A DNA stretch of 64,000 bases from Paenibacillus_T sp033239625 (GCF_033239625.1 NZ_BTCK01000023.1:1-64000); one strand, 5' to 3'; positions 51,270-60,404 are shown, numbered from the stretch's first letter. The notes: generated from the sequence alone by a model not told the origin. Program-made: numbers and translations.

Positions 51270-51283
51270 ACTTTTTGAACACG
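51270..51283. repeat. Right-end remnant of the palindromic repeat (copy C)
   Basis: ACTTTTTGAACACG matches the right end of copies A and B and continues their flank (ACG). No left end is present. It lies 29 bp before the HxlR-family start codon. Confidence 0.4.
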
Positions 51284-51311
51284 CGCTATAAGGGAGAGGA
51301 AGTGAGCAGCA

Positions 51312-51695
51312 ATGACAACAACTACGACAACGACGGGGAAGAAATACAACATCTCGGTCGAGGCAACGCTGGAGGTAATCGGCGGCAAGTGGAAGTGCGT
51401 TATTCTTTGTCATCTGACGCACGGCAAGAAGCGGACGAGCGACCTGAAGCGGCTGATGCCTGGCATCACGCAGAAAATGCTCACCCAGCAGCTGCGCGAG
51501 CTGGAGCAGGACGGCATAGTGGATCGGATCGTCTACAACCAAATTCCGCCGAAGGTGGAGTACCAATTAAGCGAATACGGGCAGACGCTTGGTTCGATTC
51601 TGACGGCGCTCTGCAATTGGGGCGAGCAGCACATCATTCGCGAGTACGGCGACAAGTTTGCGGTACTCGAAGATAATGTGCTCAATCGCGATTAA
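51312..51695 (+). CDS. ytcD: HxlR/MarR-type transcriptional regulator (YtcD-like)
   Basis: 127 aa. HxlR winged helix: VIGGKWKCVILCHL near residue 22, MPGITQKMLTQQLRELEQDG near 49, VEYQLSEYGQTL near 82. A Cys near the N-terminal helix (KCVILC) is of the kind oxidised in electrophile-sensing family members such as YodB/HypR, but sensing is not shown. A Thr-rich N-terminal tail precedes the domain. Divergent regulator of the ytbD-ytbE-like pair, with operators in between. AGGGAGAGGA lies upstream of the ATG. Confidence 0.88.
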   Translation: MTTTTTTTGKKYNISVEATLEVIGGKWKCVILCHLTHGKKRTSDLKRLMPGITQKMLTQQLRELEQDGIVDRIVYNQIPPKVEYQLSEYGQTLGSILTALCNWGEQHIIREYGDKFAVLEDNVLNRD

Positions 51696-51702
51696 AACAA
51701 AT

Positions 51703-51731
51703 AGCCGCCGACCCTGCGCGGGACGGCGGCT
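51703..51731. terminator. Bidirectional terminator
   Basis: AGCCGCCG and CGGCGGCT with inner GTCCCGC pairing; minus strand then reads TATTTGTTTT. Confidence 0.78.
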
Positions 51732-51743
51732 GCTGAATGATGG

Positions 51744-52418
51744 TTAGCGTTGTTCGCTGGACATGACTACGACATTGCGTGCGATACAGAACTGCGCTGC
51801 GTAGTAGGTCGTCATGATGAGTATGCCGGCATTCGTGATGTCGGATACGAATAGGTTCCACGACAGAATGGAGTCCGAGGCAAGGAACAGCAGACTGCCG
51901 ATCGTCGCCCAGAAGCGGCCGGTCATGATCGCGGACCATGCCATCAACGCGATGACGGCAATGTAGGCGATGACGGGGATGATGAGCCCCGTATCATTGT
52001 CTTCGCGGAGCGCCTGCACGAGCTGCGTTCCCATGTAAGCGGCGTAGATAGCGATCGGAATAATTGACGCGAACCGCCAAGCGGAGAAGCGCCATTCGCT
52101 GAAGAATCCGGTCATGTAGCAGAGATGACCGATCAGGAAGGCGGACAGACCAACGACGAACCAGTCGAGCAGGCCGTCGCCGAACATACAGAAGATGAGG
52201 CCGATGAACGTCGCCCATTGTAAGCGCTTGCTTTTATGCGGAATATGCAAGTACGTATAGGTGATGATGAGCAGCATCGGAATGATTTTGAACAAAAGCT
52301 TCACAGCATGTGGATCGGCCGGGATGATGAAGATGTACAGCATGCTCATGACAAGGATGAGCCAAGGGAGTAATGCGTGGAATCGTGTGCGTTGCGCCAC
52401 GGAGATTCGCTCCTTCAT
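51744..52418 (-). CDS. Lysoplasmalogenase-like membrane protein (YhhN family)
   Basis: 224 aa with about eight hydrophobic segments. Conserved family positions are visible as FCMFGDGLLDW near residue 76 and FLASDSILSWNLF near 178 (paired acidic residues in membrane). YhhN/TMEM86 proteins hydrolyse the vinyl-ether bond of lysoplasmalogens in animals; bacterial roles are less clear. RBS before the 52418 start is weak, so the exact start is uncertain. Confidence 0.82.
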   Translation of the reverse strand: MKERISVAQRTRFHALLPWLILVMSMLYIFIIPADPHAVKLLFKIIPMLLIITYTYLHIPHKSKRLQWATFIGLIFCMFGDGLLDWFVVGLSAFLIGHLCYMTGFFSEWRFSAWRFASIIPIAIYAAYMGTQLVQALREDNDTGLIIPVIAYIAVIALMAWSAIMTGRFWATIGSLLFLASDSILSWNLFVSDITNAGILIMTTYYAAQFCIARNVVVMSSEQR

Positions 52419-52509
52419 TGGAATTGGATTGAAAGTATTGTAACATGAAACGCAACAAACGCGGGTGATTAGTCTTTTACATTCGTGATCAACAGCGGAG
52501 TTTTGAACG

Positions 52510-52520
52510 TTTTTGAACGC
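52510..52520. repeat. Possible short remnant of the palindromic repeat right end (copy D)
   Basis: TTTTTGAACGC, lacking the AC of the canonical TTTTTGAACACGC, preceded by a near-tandem TTTTGAACG. 41 bp before the aldehyde dehydrogenase start. Short enough to be coincidence. Confidence 0.2.
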
Positions 52521-52561
52521 TTCTAGTTGAGGTTAGATATTTAGAGAGGACGGCAGTCGGC

Positions 52562-53929
52562 ATGGACATTCCTATGATAATCGGACGGCAGCGCGCATTC
52601 TTCAAGGAAGAGAAGACACGGCCGCTTAGCGAGCGGCTGAAGCGGCTTCGGGCGCTGCAGGATGCGGTCAAGAAGCATGAGCCGGCGCTGCTTGCGGCGG
52701 TGCAGAAGGATTTGCACAAATCGGAGTTCGAGGCGTTCACGACGGAGATCGGCCTTGTGTATAAGGAAATCAGCCATGCGCTGAAACGGCTGAGGAGCTG
52801 GGTCAAGCCGAAGCGCGTCCGTACGCCGCTCACTCACTGGGGGAGCAAGAGCTACATCGTGCCGGAGCCGTATGGCGTCACGCTTATCATTGCGCCCTGG
52901 AACTATCCGCTGCAGCTGGCGCTTGTGCCGCTGGTCGGTGCGGTTGCGGCGGGTAATACGGTCGTGCTCAAGCCTTCGGAGCTGGCTCCGCATGTGTCGC
53001 GCGCAATCGCTGATGTGATCGCGGATGCGTTCGAGCAGGAGTGGGTATCGGTTGTCGAAGGCGGCGTAGAGACGAGTACTGCTCTTCTGGCGGAGAAGAC
53101 GGACTACATTCTGTTCACGGGGAGTACGCACGTCGGCCGTATCGTGATGACAGCAGCAGCGAAACATCTTACGCCCGTCACCTTGGAGCTTGGCGGCAAG
53201 AGCCCTTGCATCGTCAGCGGGGATGCCGATCTGAAGCTGGCGGCGAAGCGGATTGCCTTCGGCAAATTCACGAATGCAGGGCAGACGTGCGTAGCGCCCG
53301 ACTATGTGTATGTGCAGCGCGAGGTGAAGGATGCGTTCCTTGGCCACCTGGCTGCGGCGGTGAAAGAGCTGTACGGAGAAGAGCCGCTGCGCAACCCGAG
53401 CTATACGCATCTGATCAGCGATCGGCATTATGCAAGGCTGGCTGCATTTCTTAATGATGGGCGAGTTATAATCGGCGGGCAGACGGATGCAAGTGAGCGA
53501 GCGATTGCGCCGACTGTGCTGGACGGCGTCGATTGGTCGTCGCCGGTGATGCAGGACGAGATCTTCGGCCCCGTGCTGCCGGTGCTTGCCTATGACCGAA
53601 TCGAGGAAGTGTACGAAGCGGTGCTCGCGCGGCCGAAGCCGCTGGCGCTCTATCTGTTCAGCAGCAGCCGCGAGCTCCAGCAGCGCGTTATCGAACGACT
53701 GTCGTTCGGCGGCGGATGCATCAACGATACGCTCATGCATTTTGCCTCGTCCTACTTGCCGGTTGGCGGTGTAGGGGAGAGCGGAATCGGCAGCTATCAT
53801 GGAGAAAGCACATTCTTCACCTTCTCGCATCAGAAGAGCGTCCTGCGCCAAGCGACGTGGCTTGATATTCCGCTGCGTTACCCGACGTCCAAGGCGGGGC
53901 TTAAGATCATTCGGCGGTTGATGAAATAG
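52562..53929 (+). CDS. Class 3 aldehyde dehydrogenase (YwdH-like)
   Basis: 455 aa, short like ALDH3 enzymes. Cofactor loop APWNYPLQL near residue 105, FTGSTHVGR near 185, catalytic Glu in LELGGKSP near 210, catalytic Cys in NAGQTCVAPDY near 245, and EIFGPVLPV near 333. A basic, hydrophobic C-terminus (SKAGLKIIRRLMK) could associate with membrane. It oxidises fatty or aromatic aldehydes with NAD(P). GAGAGGA precedes the ATG. Confidence 0.93.
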   Translation: MDIPMIIGRQRAFFKEEKTRPLSERLKRLRALQDAVKKHEPALLAAVQKDLHKSEFEAFTTEIGLVYKEISHALKRLRSWVKPKRVRTPLTHWGSKSYIVPEPYGVTLIIAPWNYPLQLALVPLVGAVAAGNTVVLKPSELAPHVSRAIADVIADAFEQEWVSVVEGGVETSTALLAEKTDYILFTGSTHVGRIVMTAAAKHLTPVTLELGGKSPCIVSGDADLKLAAKRIAFGKFTNAGQTCVAPDYVYVQREVKDAFLGHLAAAVKELYGEEPLRNPSYTHLISDRHYARLAAFLNDGRVIIGGQTDASERAIAPTVLDGVDWSSPVMQDEIFGPVLPVLAYDRIEEVYEAVLARPKPLALYLFSSSRELQQRVIERLSFGGGCINDTLMHFASSYLPVGGVGESGIGSYHGESTFFTFSHQKSVLRQATWLDIPLRYPTSKAGLKIIRRLMK

Positions 53930-53935
53930 CAGCAA

Positions 53936-53968
53936 AAGGCTGAGCAGATCGGTTATCTGCCCAGCCTT
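53936..53968. terminator. Terminator between convergent aldehyde dehydrogenase and TPR-like genes
   Basis: AAGGCTG-AGCAGAT and ATCTGC-CCAGCCTT. No long T run; bidirectional use is likely. Confidence 0.65.
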
Positions 53969-53982
53969 CGGTGTATAGCGGC

Positions 53983-54642
53983 TTAGAAATAAGTCTTCCG
54001 GTTCGGTTCAGCGGCTCTCAGCTCACGGTAACGGATAAACGCATAACGCTGCAGTCCCGCTGTTTGTGAGATGGCCAACTCGCCGAGCTCGTCCGCTTTC
54101 GCGAAGTCGCCGCGGCGGAAAGCCTCCTCAGCTTCAAGCGCATATTTCAGCCCTTGATGATCCACCATCCGCTTCGATTGTTCGAAGCCGGACTGATCGT
54201 CCTGCAGCAGCCGTACCAAAGCGCGCGCCACATACTTGACGTCATTGTTGTCCTGCTGGTTTATATGCTGCTCGGCTTCCTGCCAGCGCTCGCTTGCCAG
54301 TGCAAGATTGGCGCCTAGTACAGCACGGAGCTTGTCGTTCTTAATATTGCCCATTCTAGCTGCGGCTGATTCCATGTTACCGTCGATCAAGTCGCATACC
54401 GCCGCGTAGTAAGGGACGGTCCGGCTCAGTTTTCTCACGCACTTGTCCACTGCGATGTCGTTGCGCGAGTAACGGAGCACATAATTCATACGAATAATCG
54501 AAGTGCCATAGATGACGACTGCTGCACATGCCACTAGGATGAACACCGTCGACGTGCTGACGTCGGTATCGCTCATGCCGAGCCATACGCCGATGATGAC
54601 GCCTATAACGATCGCCAACGCTAATCGTTGCAATACTCTCAT
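53983..54642 (-). CDS. Membrane protein with TPR-like cytoplasmic domain, function unknown
   Basis: 219 aa. Two N-terminal hydrophobic helices (~6-24 and ~32-50), then a ~160-residue helical region with TPR-like periodicity (DGNMESAAARMGNIKNDKL, ASERWQEAEQHINQ, ALEAEEAFRRGDFAKADELG). No catalytic motif; it is probably a membrane-anchored scaffold. Start 54642 behind AGAGGGGG; a longer frame from 54732 lacks a site. In 54643-54961 I see only a hairpin (54819-54872). Confidence 0.7.
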   Translation of the reverse strand: MRVLQRLALAIVIGVIIGVWLGMSDTDVSTSTVFILVACAAVVIYGTSIIRMNYVLRYSRNDIAVDKCVRKLSRTVPYYAAVCDLIDGNMESAAARMGNIKNDKLRAVLGANLALASERWQEAEQHINQQDNNDVKYVARALVRLLQDDQSGFEQSKRMVDHQGLKYALEAEEAFRRGDFAKADELGELAISQTAGLQRYAFIRYRELRAAEPNRKTYF

Positions 54643-54818
54643 TGAAGTATAACCCCCTCTTGGATCAAATAGAGCACAACTAACTATACACGACTGAAAG
54701 GGTCGGATAAACAGGGTGTAAAATATTAACAAAGATTACTATTTTCCATTTCTCATCACTAGTGCGCTCGTCAGACGCGATTATGACGTGGAATCGATGC
54801 ATTCGGAAACGTGAAACA

Positions 54819-54872
54819 AGGGGCCATCCTTAGGTCATCTGCATCATAGATGACTTTCAAGGACAGCCCCTT
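54819..54872 (-). terminator. Long imperfect hairpin downstream of the stalk-domain gene
   Basis: AAGGGG(C).TCCTT..CATCT / AGATG..AAGGA.GCCCCTT. On the minus strand it follows the stalk-domain gene by ~90 nt and is followed by TTGTTT. Confidence 0.55.
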
Positions 54873-54961
54873 CACTATGCGCCTTGCCGCTGCACTTTAT
54901 CGTGCTGTGAATACGACGCGGAACATGATAAGCAAACGGTTAGTGAAACGTGCAGCTATGA

Positions 54962-55654
54962 TTATTTGAGCTTAGCGACGCCGACCGCGATCTTCTCGAG
55001 CTGCGCCTTGGATACCATGGCGTCCGGGGAACTGATCGTAACGAAGCGGTCGTCAAGCGGGAAGGTTAACATCGCAACATCGCTAGGCGTATACCATTTG
55101 GCCTTGACGCCATTCGATAGGGTCGCATCCTTGCTTTCGTAGTCGTACGAATAATCGCGAGGGGATACGTTGACCATCATGTGGGAGAAAACAAGATTCA
55201 CGCCGTCGCCCGTGCCGACCGCCTTCTGGTACGCGTCGCCTTTGTTCATCAGCGTAGGAGCGTACGCGGTCTCGAATCCGTCGAAGCCGGCGAACGCTGC
55301 TTTGATTGCCTTGACCTGCGCCGCTGTATAAGCCACGTCGACCACGGGAGTTGTCGTACCCGTGCCGATGCGGATCTGCTGCGTCGCCGCGTCGTAGACG
55401 ATCGGTACGTTGAGCGCGTCGCTTACCGCCCGTACGGGAAGATAGGTCGTGTCGTTATACGTGATCGGGGTCAACTTGTTGCCGTTCCCGTCCTTCGCGA
55501 TGAAGTGGCTGCCGTTCACTTGAATGTCGAGACTGCCGTTCAGGTAGGCGGTGATCTTCTGCAGGTTGGTTCCGGCATACACGCCGCCCGCGCCTGCTAC
55601 CGTCATCCCAAGCACCATTACGCCAAGTACAGATTTCTTCATCATGATTTTCAT
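54962..55654 (-). CDS. Exported stalk-domain (copper amine oxidase N1-like) protein
   Basis: 230 aa. Signal peptide (~1-30), then a CuAO N1-like stalk domain (~35-98, YLNGSLDIQVNG and TTYLPVRAVSDALNV), a Thr-Pro linker, and a C-terminal domain of ~120 residues I cannot assign. Start at 55654 (MKIMMKK) behind AAAGGAG. It lies 13 bp after the lipoprotein gene and is co-transcribed with it. Confidence 0.82.
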   Translation of the reverse strand: MKIMMKKSVLGVMVLGMTVAGAGGVYAGTNLQKITAYLNGSLDIQVNGSHFIAKDGNGNKLTPITYNDTTYLPVRAVSDALNVPIVYDAATQQIRIGTGTTTPVVDVAYTAAQVKAIKAAFAGFDGFETAYAPTLMNKGDAYQKAVGTGDGVNLVFSHMMVNVSPRDYSYDYESKDATLSNGVKAKWYTPSDVAMLTFPLDDRFVTISSPDAMVSKAQLEKIAVGVAKLK

Positions 55655-55667
55655 ATGAGTCACTCCT

Positions 55668-56804
55668 TTAGGATTTAAAGTCGATAATTTGCGTCACCGG
55701 CAGCCCGTTCTCTCCGCCAACCGTCACGCCGAGCCGGGTGCCGGAAGGATTCCAACTGAGGGGATACTGCGGGAAGTAAGAAGGTCCGACGGGCGATACT
55801 TTGCCCGTGGCCGAGTCGTAAATGTACACGCCGTTCATGCCGCTCTTATCCTCGGCATAGACCGAGAAAGCTAGCATGGAGCCGTCCGGGGACCAAGCCG
55901 CGTCGTTAATCAGATCGCCCTTGCCGATCAGGTAGCCTTGCGCGCTGCCCGCGCTGTTGTACATCGTTAACTTGGTACCCGATACGCCTTCGGCGTAGGC
56001 GGCTGTGACCGCTATTTGGGTGCCGGTAGGGGATAACCGAAACGCTCCGGCTCCTTTGACAAGAGTCGTCGGAGCGGCGTCTCCCAGCGCGAAAGTCTTC
56101 AACGCTTGCTTGCCGTCCACGTAGTAGATTCGGCCATGGCCGGCTTCGAATTGCTCGAACGTCTCCACGTCGGAGTCATTGAGCGCAATCAATTCGCTCC
56201 GGCCATCCGCCTGAATGGCGTAGAGCTCGCCGCGGCCGTTCATGGAGCCCGCCGCCAAGATATAGGTGTCATCATCCAGCCAGCTGCCTTTCTCGAGGTA
56301 ATTGTCGACCTTCACCGCGATGCTTTCCTGCGTGGATAGGTTCCGAACGTAGTTCGAAGCGGTGTATTTGTCGTGCCATTCCTGAACGAAGACGAGCTTG
56401 CCGTCGGGGGAGACCGTCTCCCGTACCGTCGCTCCAGGGGCGGACGGCTCTTGAAGGGGCAGCAACTGCCCTTGCGAGTCGGTGAGCAGGTCGACGTTCG
56501 TCTCGAAGTATTCGAACTTCGCTTCTTCCGTCTGCGTTGCGGCCTTCGTCATCTTCGTCAAGACGACGCTTACCTTGTCATCGTCCAACCACTTCGCAAT
56601 CGCAGCGTCTTCCAGCCGATGAATGCGCGACACCGCGATATCCTCGTTCGGCTTGCGTTCGCTATCCTTGACGACGGTTAGCGTCCGACCTTCGTCAGGC
56701 GACAGGATCGACCCGCTGTCCGACGTGCTGCAACCGGCAAGCCCAGCTGTTACAGCAACTAAGATTCCGAGCGTCGCGATTCTCCATGCTCCGTCTTGCC
56801 CCAT
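55668..56804 (-). CDS. TolB-like beta-propeller lipoprotein
   Basis: 378 aa. Lipobox LAGC near residue 24 after a hydrophobic signal, so anchored on the outer face of the membrane. The remainder has repeated TolB/WD40-like blades: SPDGKLVFVQEWHD, SPTGTQIAVTAA, SPDGSMLAFSVYAED, NPSGTRLGVTVGG. No enzyme motif; a binding or sensing role is likely. AGGGGG precedes the ATG. It sits 147 bp after the kinase stop, beyond a terminator, so it can be transcribed separately from the two-component genes. Confidence 0.85.
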   Translation of the reverse strand: MGQDGAWRIATLGILVAVTAGLAGCSTSDSGSILSPDEGRTLTVVKDSERKPNEDIAVSRIHRLEDAAIAKWLDDDKVSVVLTKMTKAATQTEEAKFEYFETNVDLLTDSQGQLLPLQEPSAPGATVRETVSPDGKLVFVQEWHDKYTASNYVRNLSTQESIAVKVDNYLEKGSWLDDDTYILAAGSMNGRGELYAIQADGRSELIALNDSDVETFEQFEAGHGRIYYVDGKQALKTFALGDAAPTTLVKGAGAFRLSPTGTQIAVTAAYAEGVSGTKLTMYNSAGSAQGYLIGKGDLINDAAWSPDGSMLAFSVYAEDKSGMNGVYIYDSATGKVSPVGPSYFPQYPLSWNPSGTRLGVTVGGENGLPVTQIIDFKS

Positions 56805-56902
56805 TGTCCGTACCCCCTGATCGAGCTGCAGGGATCATCGACTCGTCTCTTCTTTTGTTGTCTTGAGCGTCATCGGCGCCCCTGCTGACTCTAAATATAA
56901 AG

Positions 56903-56929
56903 GCCGGATATCTCCATTAGATATCCGGC
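56903..56929. terminator. Terminator between the kinase gene and the lipoprotein gene
   Basis: GCCGGATATC and GATATCCGGC, 10 bp perfect, 7-nt loop; minus strand then reads CTTTATATTT. Confidence 0.75.
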
Positions 56930-56951
56930 TTGTATCGAACTTGTAAACATT

Positions 56952-58460
56952 TCAGCTCGCCGTTGTATCCGTGGCAGCGAAGAGCCTCAGCTCCAGGATG
57001 AAGCGCGAGCCTTCCGGCCCGGACTCGGCGAGATGAACCGACCCGCCTTGCTTCTCGGCGAGGCTTCGGACGAGCGGCAAGCCCAGTCCTGTGCCTCCCG
57101 TCTCGCGGGAACGGTCGTCGCTGACCGTATAGAACGGATCAAAGATACGCTCGCGTTCGCTTGGAGGAATCCCGATCCCGGTGTCGGCGATCTCGATCAA
57201 CATGCGTTCGCTACCGTCGGCGCTTAACTTGACGACGGCGTTCGTAATTCGAATCGCTCCGCCTTCCTTGTTGTATTTCACCGCATTATCGAGCAGATTG
57301 AGCAGCATATGGCCAAGATTGTCCGGATCCGCCCATACATTTCCTTCTTCTAGTCTAGCCTCGATGCGGATATTTCTTGCGTCTGCTTTTACTTGAATGC
57401 GGCCGATCGCCTCTCTTAGCGCGGGAACGATCGGCAGCGAACGGCCCGCAGCCTGGAAGTCGTACACGTCCATCGAGGACAGCTTCAACGCCTTCTCCAC
57501 GAGTCTGTACAGGCGTTGAGCTTCCTGGCGGATCTCCGTAGACGCCTTGTCCAACAGCTCCGGATCGTCGCTGTACATGCCGAGAAGGTCGGAATAGGCG
57601 AGAATGGCGGTAAGCGGGGTCTTCAGCTCGTGGCTGATGTTGCCGATGAACTGCTTCTGCTGCCGCTCCAGCTCTTCGAGCCGGGCGATTGCCTCGATCA
57701 GCTTCCGCTTCTCTTCCGTTAGCTCGCGTACCGACGAAGCGATGTTCTCGCTCATTTCGAAGATGCCTCTCGACAGATGCCCGAGCTCATCCTTGCGGAT
57801 GACTGACGGAGCGGCAAGGTATCGGCCTTGCCCAATCTGGCTCGCGTCCTCGTTCAGCTTGGCGATGATGCCCACCTGGCGCCTCACGTACAGGAACCCG
57901 ATCAGGAAGCCTGCCGCTAGAACGGCCCCGCCGGTCAGGAGGAACAGATTGCGAATGCGGTCGTAGAAGTCCCTCTGCTCCGCGAGAGAGCCGTGGAACT
58001 GGACCGTCCCCAGCCGCTCGTTCGCGTTATATAGCGGCGCAAGATAGAGAACGACGTCGCCTTCGGTAATATAAGCGGACTGCCCCTTCGCAGTGAAAGC
58101 CAGCGCATCCCGGACGTCGGCTTGCGGCTGGATCGGCAGCGACGTTCCGGCGAAGCTGCCGTCCGTCTTGTAGAGCGTGACGGCCATGCCGCTTACTTCG
58201 CCGATATCGACTGCGAGCTTCTGGCCGCTGTCGTCCATGAACGCGTCAGGCGCTGCGCGTTCGCCTGTCAGGAAGGCCTCGCGCACCCGCAGGTTCGCGA
58301 GATCTGCCTGGTGCTCGAACATTCGCTCCAGGCGGTTCCTCTGATCTTCGCGAATGCCCGCCAGCACAAGCGAGCTGAGCAGCGTCAGCACGAAAGCGAG
58401 CAGCAGAGCCAGCAGCAGGGAGATGCGCCACTTCATGCCGAAGAAAGGAGCTCGCTTCAC
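56952..58460 (-). CDS. Two-component sensor histidine kinase with HAMP domain
   Basis: 502 aa. TM1 (~12-34), extracytoplasmic sensor of ~135 residues with an sCache-like appearance, TM2 (~173-195), HAMP (~196-250), HisKA with SHELKTPLTAI (His ~277), HATPase with NLLDNAVKYN, DTGIGIPPSE and GTGLGLPLV. GTG start overlaps the regulator stop (GTGA), so the pair is translationally coupled. Stimulus unknown; the downstream lipoprotein and stalk protein may be targets or sensors. Confidence 0.95.
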   Translation of the reverse strand: MKRAPFFGMKWRISLLLALLLAFVLTLLSSLVLAGIREDQRNRLERMFEHQADLANLRVREAFLTGERAAPDAFMDDSGQKLAVDIGEVSGMAVTLYKTDGSFAGTSLPIQPQADVRDALAFTAKGQSAYITEGDVVLYLAPLYNANERLGTVQFHGSLAEQRDFYDRIRNLFLLTGGAVLAAGFLIGFLYVRRQVGIIAKLNEDASQIGQGRYLAAPSVIRKDELGHLSRGIFEMSENIASSVRELTEEKRKLIEAIARLEELERQQKQFIGNISHELKTPLTAILAYSDLLGMYSDDPELLDKASTEIRQEAQRLYRLVEKALKLSSMDVYDFQAAGRSLPIVPALREAIGRIQVKADARNIRIEARLEEGNVWADPDNLGHMLLNLLDNAVKYNKEGGAIRITNAVVKLSADGSERMLIEIADTGIGIPPSERERIFDPFYTVSDDRSRETGGTGLGLPLVRSLAEKQGGSVHLAESGPEGSRFILELRLFAATDTTAS

Positions 58461-59149
58461 GGCGTCTTCACCATTTTATAACCGACTCCATAAACAGTCT
58501 GGATCAAGCCGTGCGCGGCGCCCAGCTTTTTGCGCAGCCTCTGGACATGAATGTCGACGGTACGCGTTCCTCCCGCGAAGTCCATGTCCCAGACGAGCTC
58601 AAGCAGGTCCTCGCGGGTATAGACTCTCTCCGGATTGCGCGCGAGCAGTACGAGCAGCTCGAACTCCTTCGGGGTACAATCAAGGGCGTGGTCTCCGACC
58701 CGAGCGGAGTGGGCCGAAGGATCGATGACGAGCGCGCGGATCGTCAGAATCTCTCGCTCTGAATCGGCAGCCTTCGGCGGCATAGCGGGAGTCCGGCGTC
58801 GCGCGAGCGCCTTCACCCGGGCGATCAGCTCTCTCATGTCGAAGGGCTTAGTCATATAATCGTCGGCGCCCAGCTCCAGGCCGATCACTTTGTCCACGAT
58901 GTCGTTCTTCACCGTAAGAAGCAAGATGGCCGGCCGATCCGTCCCGTCAAGGCGGCGGCATACTTCATATCCGTTCAACTTAGGCATCATGACGTCGAGA
59001 ACAAGAACGTCGGGGCGGAACGAAAGCACCTTCTCGAGCGCCTCCTGGCCATCCGAGGCTGTCTCTACCTCGTAGCCTTCTCTCTTGAGCGCATACGCGA
59101 TCGCTCCCGAGATGCTGGTCTCGTCATCAACCGCCAACACTTTGATCAT
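58457..59149 (-). CDS. OmpR/PhoB-family response regulator
   Basis: 230 aa. Receiver with acidic pocket DDE at 8-10, phosphoacceptor D52 (VLVLDVMMPK), MTKPF switch Lys; winged-helix effector ~130-228 (LDCTPKEFELLVLL, TVDIHVQRLRKKL, VYGVGYKMV). First gene of an RR-HK operon. Start 59149 is set by AGGAGG; the frame extends upstream without a site. Confidence 0.95.
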   Translation of the reverse strand: MIKVLAVDDETSISGAIAYALKREGYEVETASDGQEALEKVLSFRPDVLVLDVMMPKLNGYEVCRRLDGTDRPAILLLTVKNDIVDKVIGLELGADDYMTKPFDMRELIARVKALARRRTPAMPPKAADSEREILTIRALVIDPSAHSARVGDHALDCTPKEFELLVLLARNPERVYTREDLLELVWDMDFAGGTRTVDIHVQRLRKKLGAAHGLIQTVYGVGYKMVKTP

Positions 59150-59276
59150 CTTCGTCAACCTCCTCTTCTCTATAATGTGCCCGAATTCGTTCCCTGCAGA
59201 TAAAGAGGCAGCCCCTAAGTCCACTTAGACCTGGGGGCTGCATGCTTTTTTGTTCTAATGGACAAAATTAACGGGC

Positions 59277-60404
59277 TCATACGCCTTGCTGCTGCACCTT
59301 GCGGCGCTTCATTACGCGGAACAGCATGCGCAAGAGCGGTGGAATGGCGAAGTAGATGAACCACGTTCGGAAGATCTGATAACCGGTCACGATCGATATA
59401 TCCGCATTCACTTCATGCGCGATAATGCCCATCTGGTCCATGCCGCCTGGCGCGAGACTTAAGAAAGCGGTCGTGCTCGAGACGGCATGCAGCTTCGTAA
59501 GCAAGTAGCTGAAGCCGATCGTGCTGGCAATGAGCAGCGTACTGCTCGTGACAGCGAGCAAGGCGACGCGCCCCTTGTTCTGCAGCTTCTCCGGCTTGAG
59601 CAGCAGCCCGACATAAGTCCCGATCATGACCTGCGCGGCACTAAGCAGCCATGCGGGCAGAGCGGGGCCTTCGACTCCGAGCAAGTGAATGATCGCCGTA
59701 ATGATCATTGGTCCGAGCATATAGGCGGACGGGAAGTGGATTCGATTCGCGAGCAGCGCTGCAGCAACCGAAACAGCGGCGTACAGCGCAACGACTCCCC
59801 AGCCTGTGCTGGCGACGGTCGCTGCATGTTCAACAACAGCGCTCACCGTATCTGCCGCAGCGCCGTTACTGCTGTCCCCGCCGAACATCGGACTGAACAC
59901 CAGCACGGGTACGCAGAAAATAATCATAAGCAGTCGTACGACCTGAAGGAACGCAACGACCGTCAGGTCGATGCCTTTGGTGTCTTCCGCAAGCACGACC
60001 ATCTGCGTAAGTCCGCCTGGAATGCTGCCCATTAAGACGGTTGGGAAAGGAAGGCCGGAGAGCCTTGTGATGATCCAGGCAAGCAGACAGCACAATAGGA
60101 TCAGAATGAACGTCATCAGCGCCATGGTCGGCAGCTGATGGCCGATCTGGCGAAGTGTTGTCATCGTGAAGGTCAGGCCAATGGAATAGCCAATTAGAAT
60201 GAGCGCGGTATCGCGAATCCAACTCGGCCACGACGGCCGAACGGCTTTCACCGCCCTAGATCCGATCAGGGTGAAGGTCATCGGCCCAAGCAGCCACGGA
60301 AGCGGGACGTGCAGCAGATTGAACAGCAGCCCGCCGACCAGTGAGAGAAGTACCGTATATAGAAGTCTTACAACAGGATGCGAAGTCACAGATGGATTAC
60401 TCAT
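59277..60404 (-). CDS. AbrB-duplication family membrane protein (not a DNA-binding AbrB)
   Basis: 375 aa from ATG 60404, or 378 from TTG 60413; both have weak RBS. Ten or more hydrophobic segments with an internal repeat: PLPWLLGPMTFTLI near residue 34 and FPSAYMLGPMIITAI near 224, and SIPGGLTQMVVLAED / LAPGGMDQMGIIAHE at ~130 and ~320. This duplicated PGG(L/M)xQM motif defines the family often mislabelled as AbrB regulator. Function unknown. It follows a metallo-hydrolase gene by 9-18 bp. Confidence 0.85.
   Translation of the reverse strand: MSNPSVTSHPVVRLLYTVLLSLVGGLLFNLLHVPLPWLLGPMTFTLIGSRAVKAVRPSWPSWIRDTALILIGYSIGLTFTMTTLRQIGHQLPTMALMTFILILLCCLLAWIITRLSGLPFPTVLMGSIPGGLTQMVVLAEDTKGIDLTVVAFLQVVRLLMIIFCVPVLVFSPMFGGDSSNGAAADTVSAVVEHAATVASTGWGVVALYAAVSVAAALLANRIHFPSAYMLGPMIITAIIHLLGVEGPALPAWLLSAAQVMIGTYVGLLLKPEKLQNKGRVALLAVTSSTLLIASTIGFSYLLTKLHAVSSTTAFLSLAPGGMDQMGIIAHEVNADISIVTGYQIFRTWFIYFAIPPLLRMLFRVMKRRKVQQQGV

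Noticed and set aside
52541..53935. 464-codon minus-strand frame opposite the aldehyde dehydrogenase
   Set aside because: Arg/His-rich antisense translation with no motif or RBS; the dehydrogenase has all catalytic residues.
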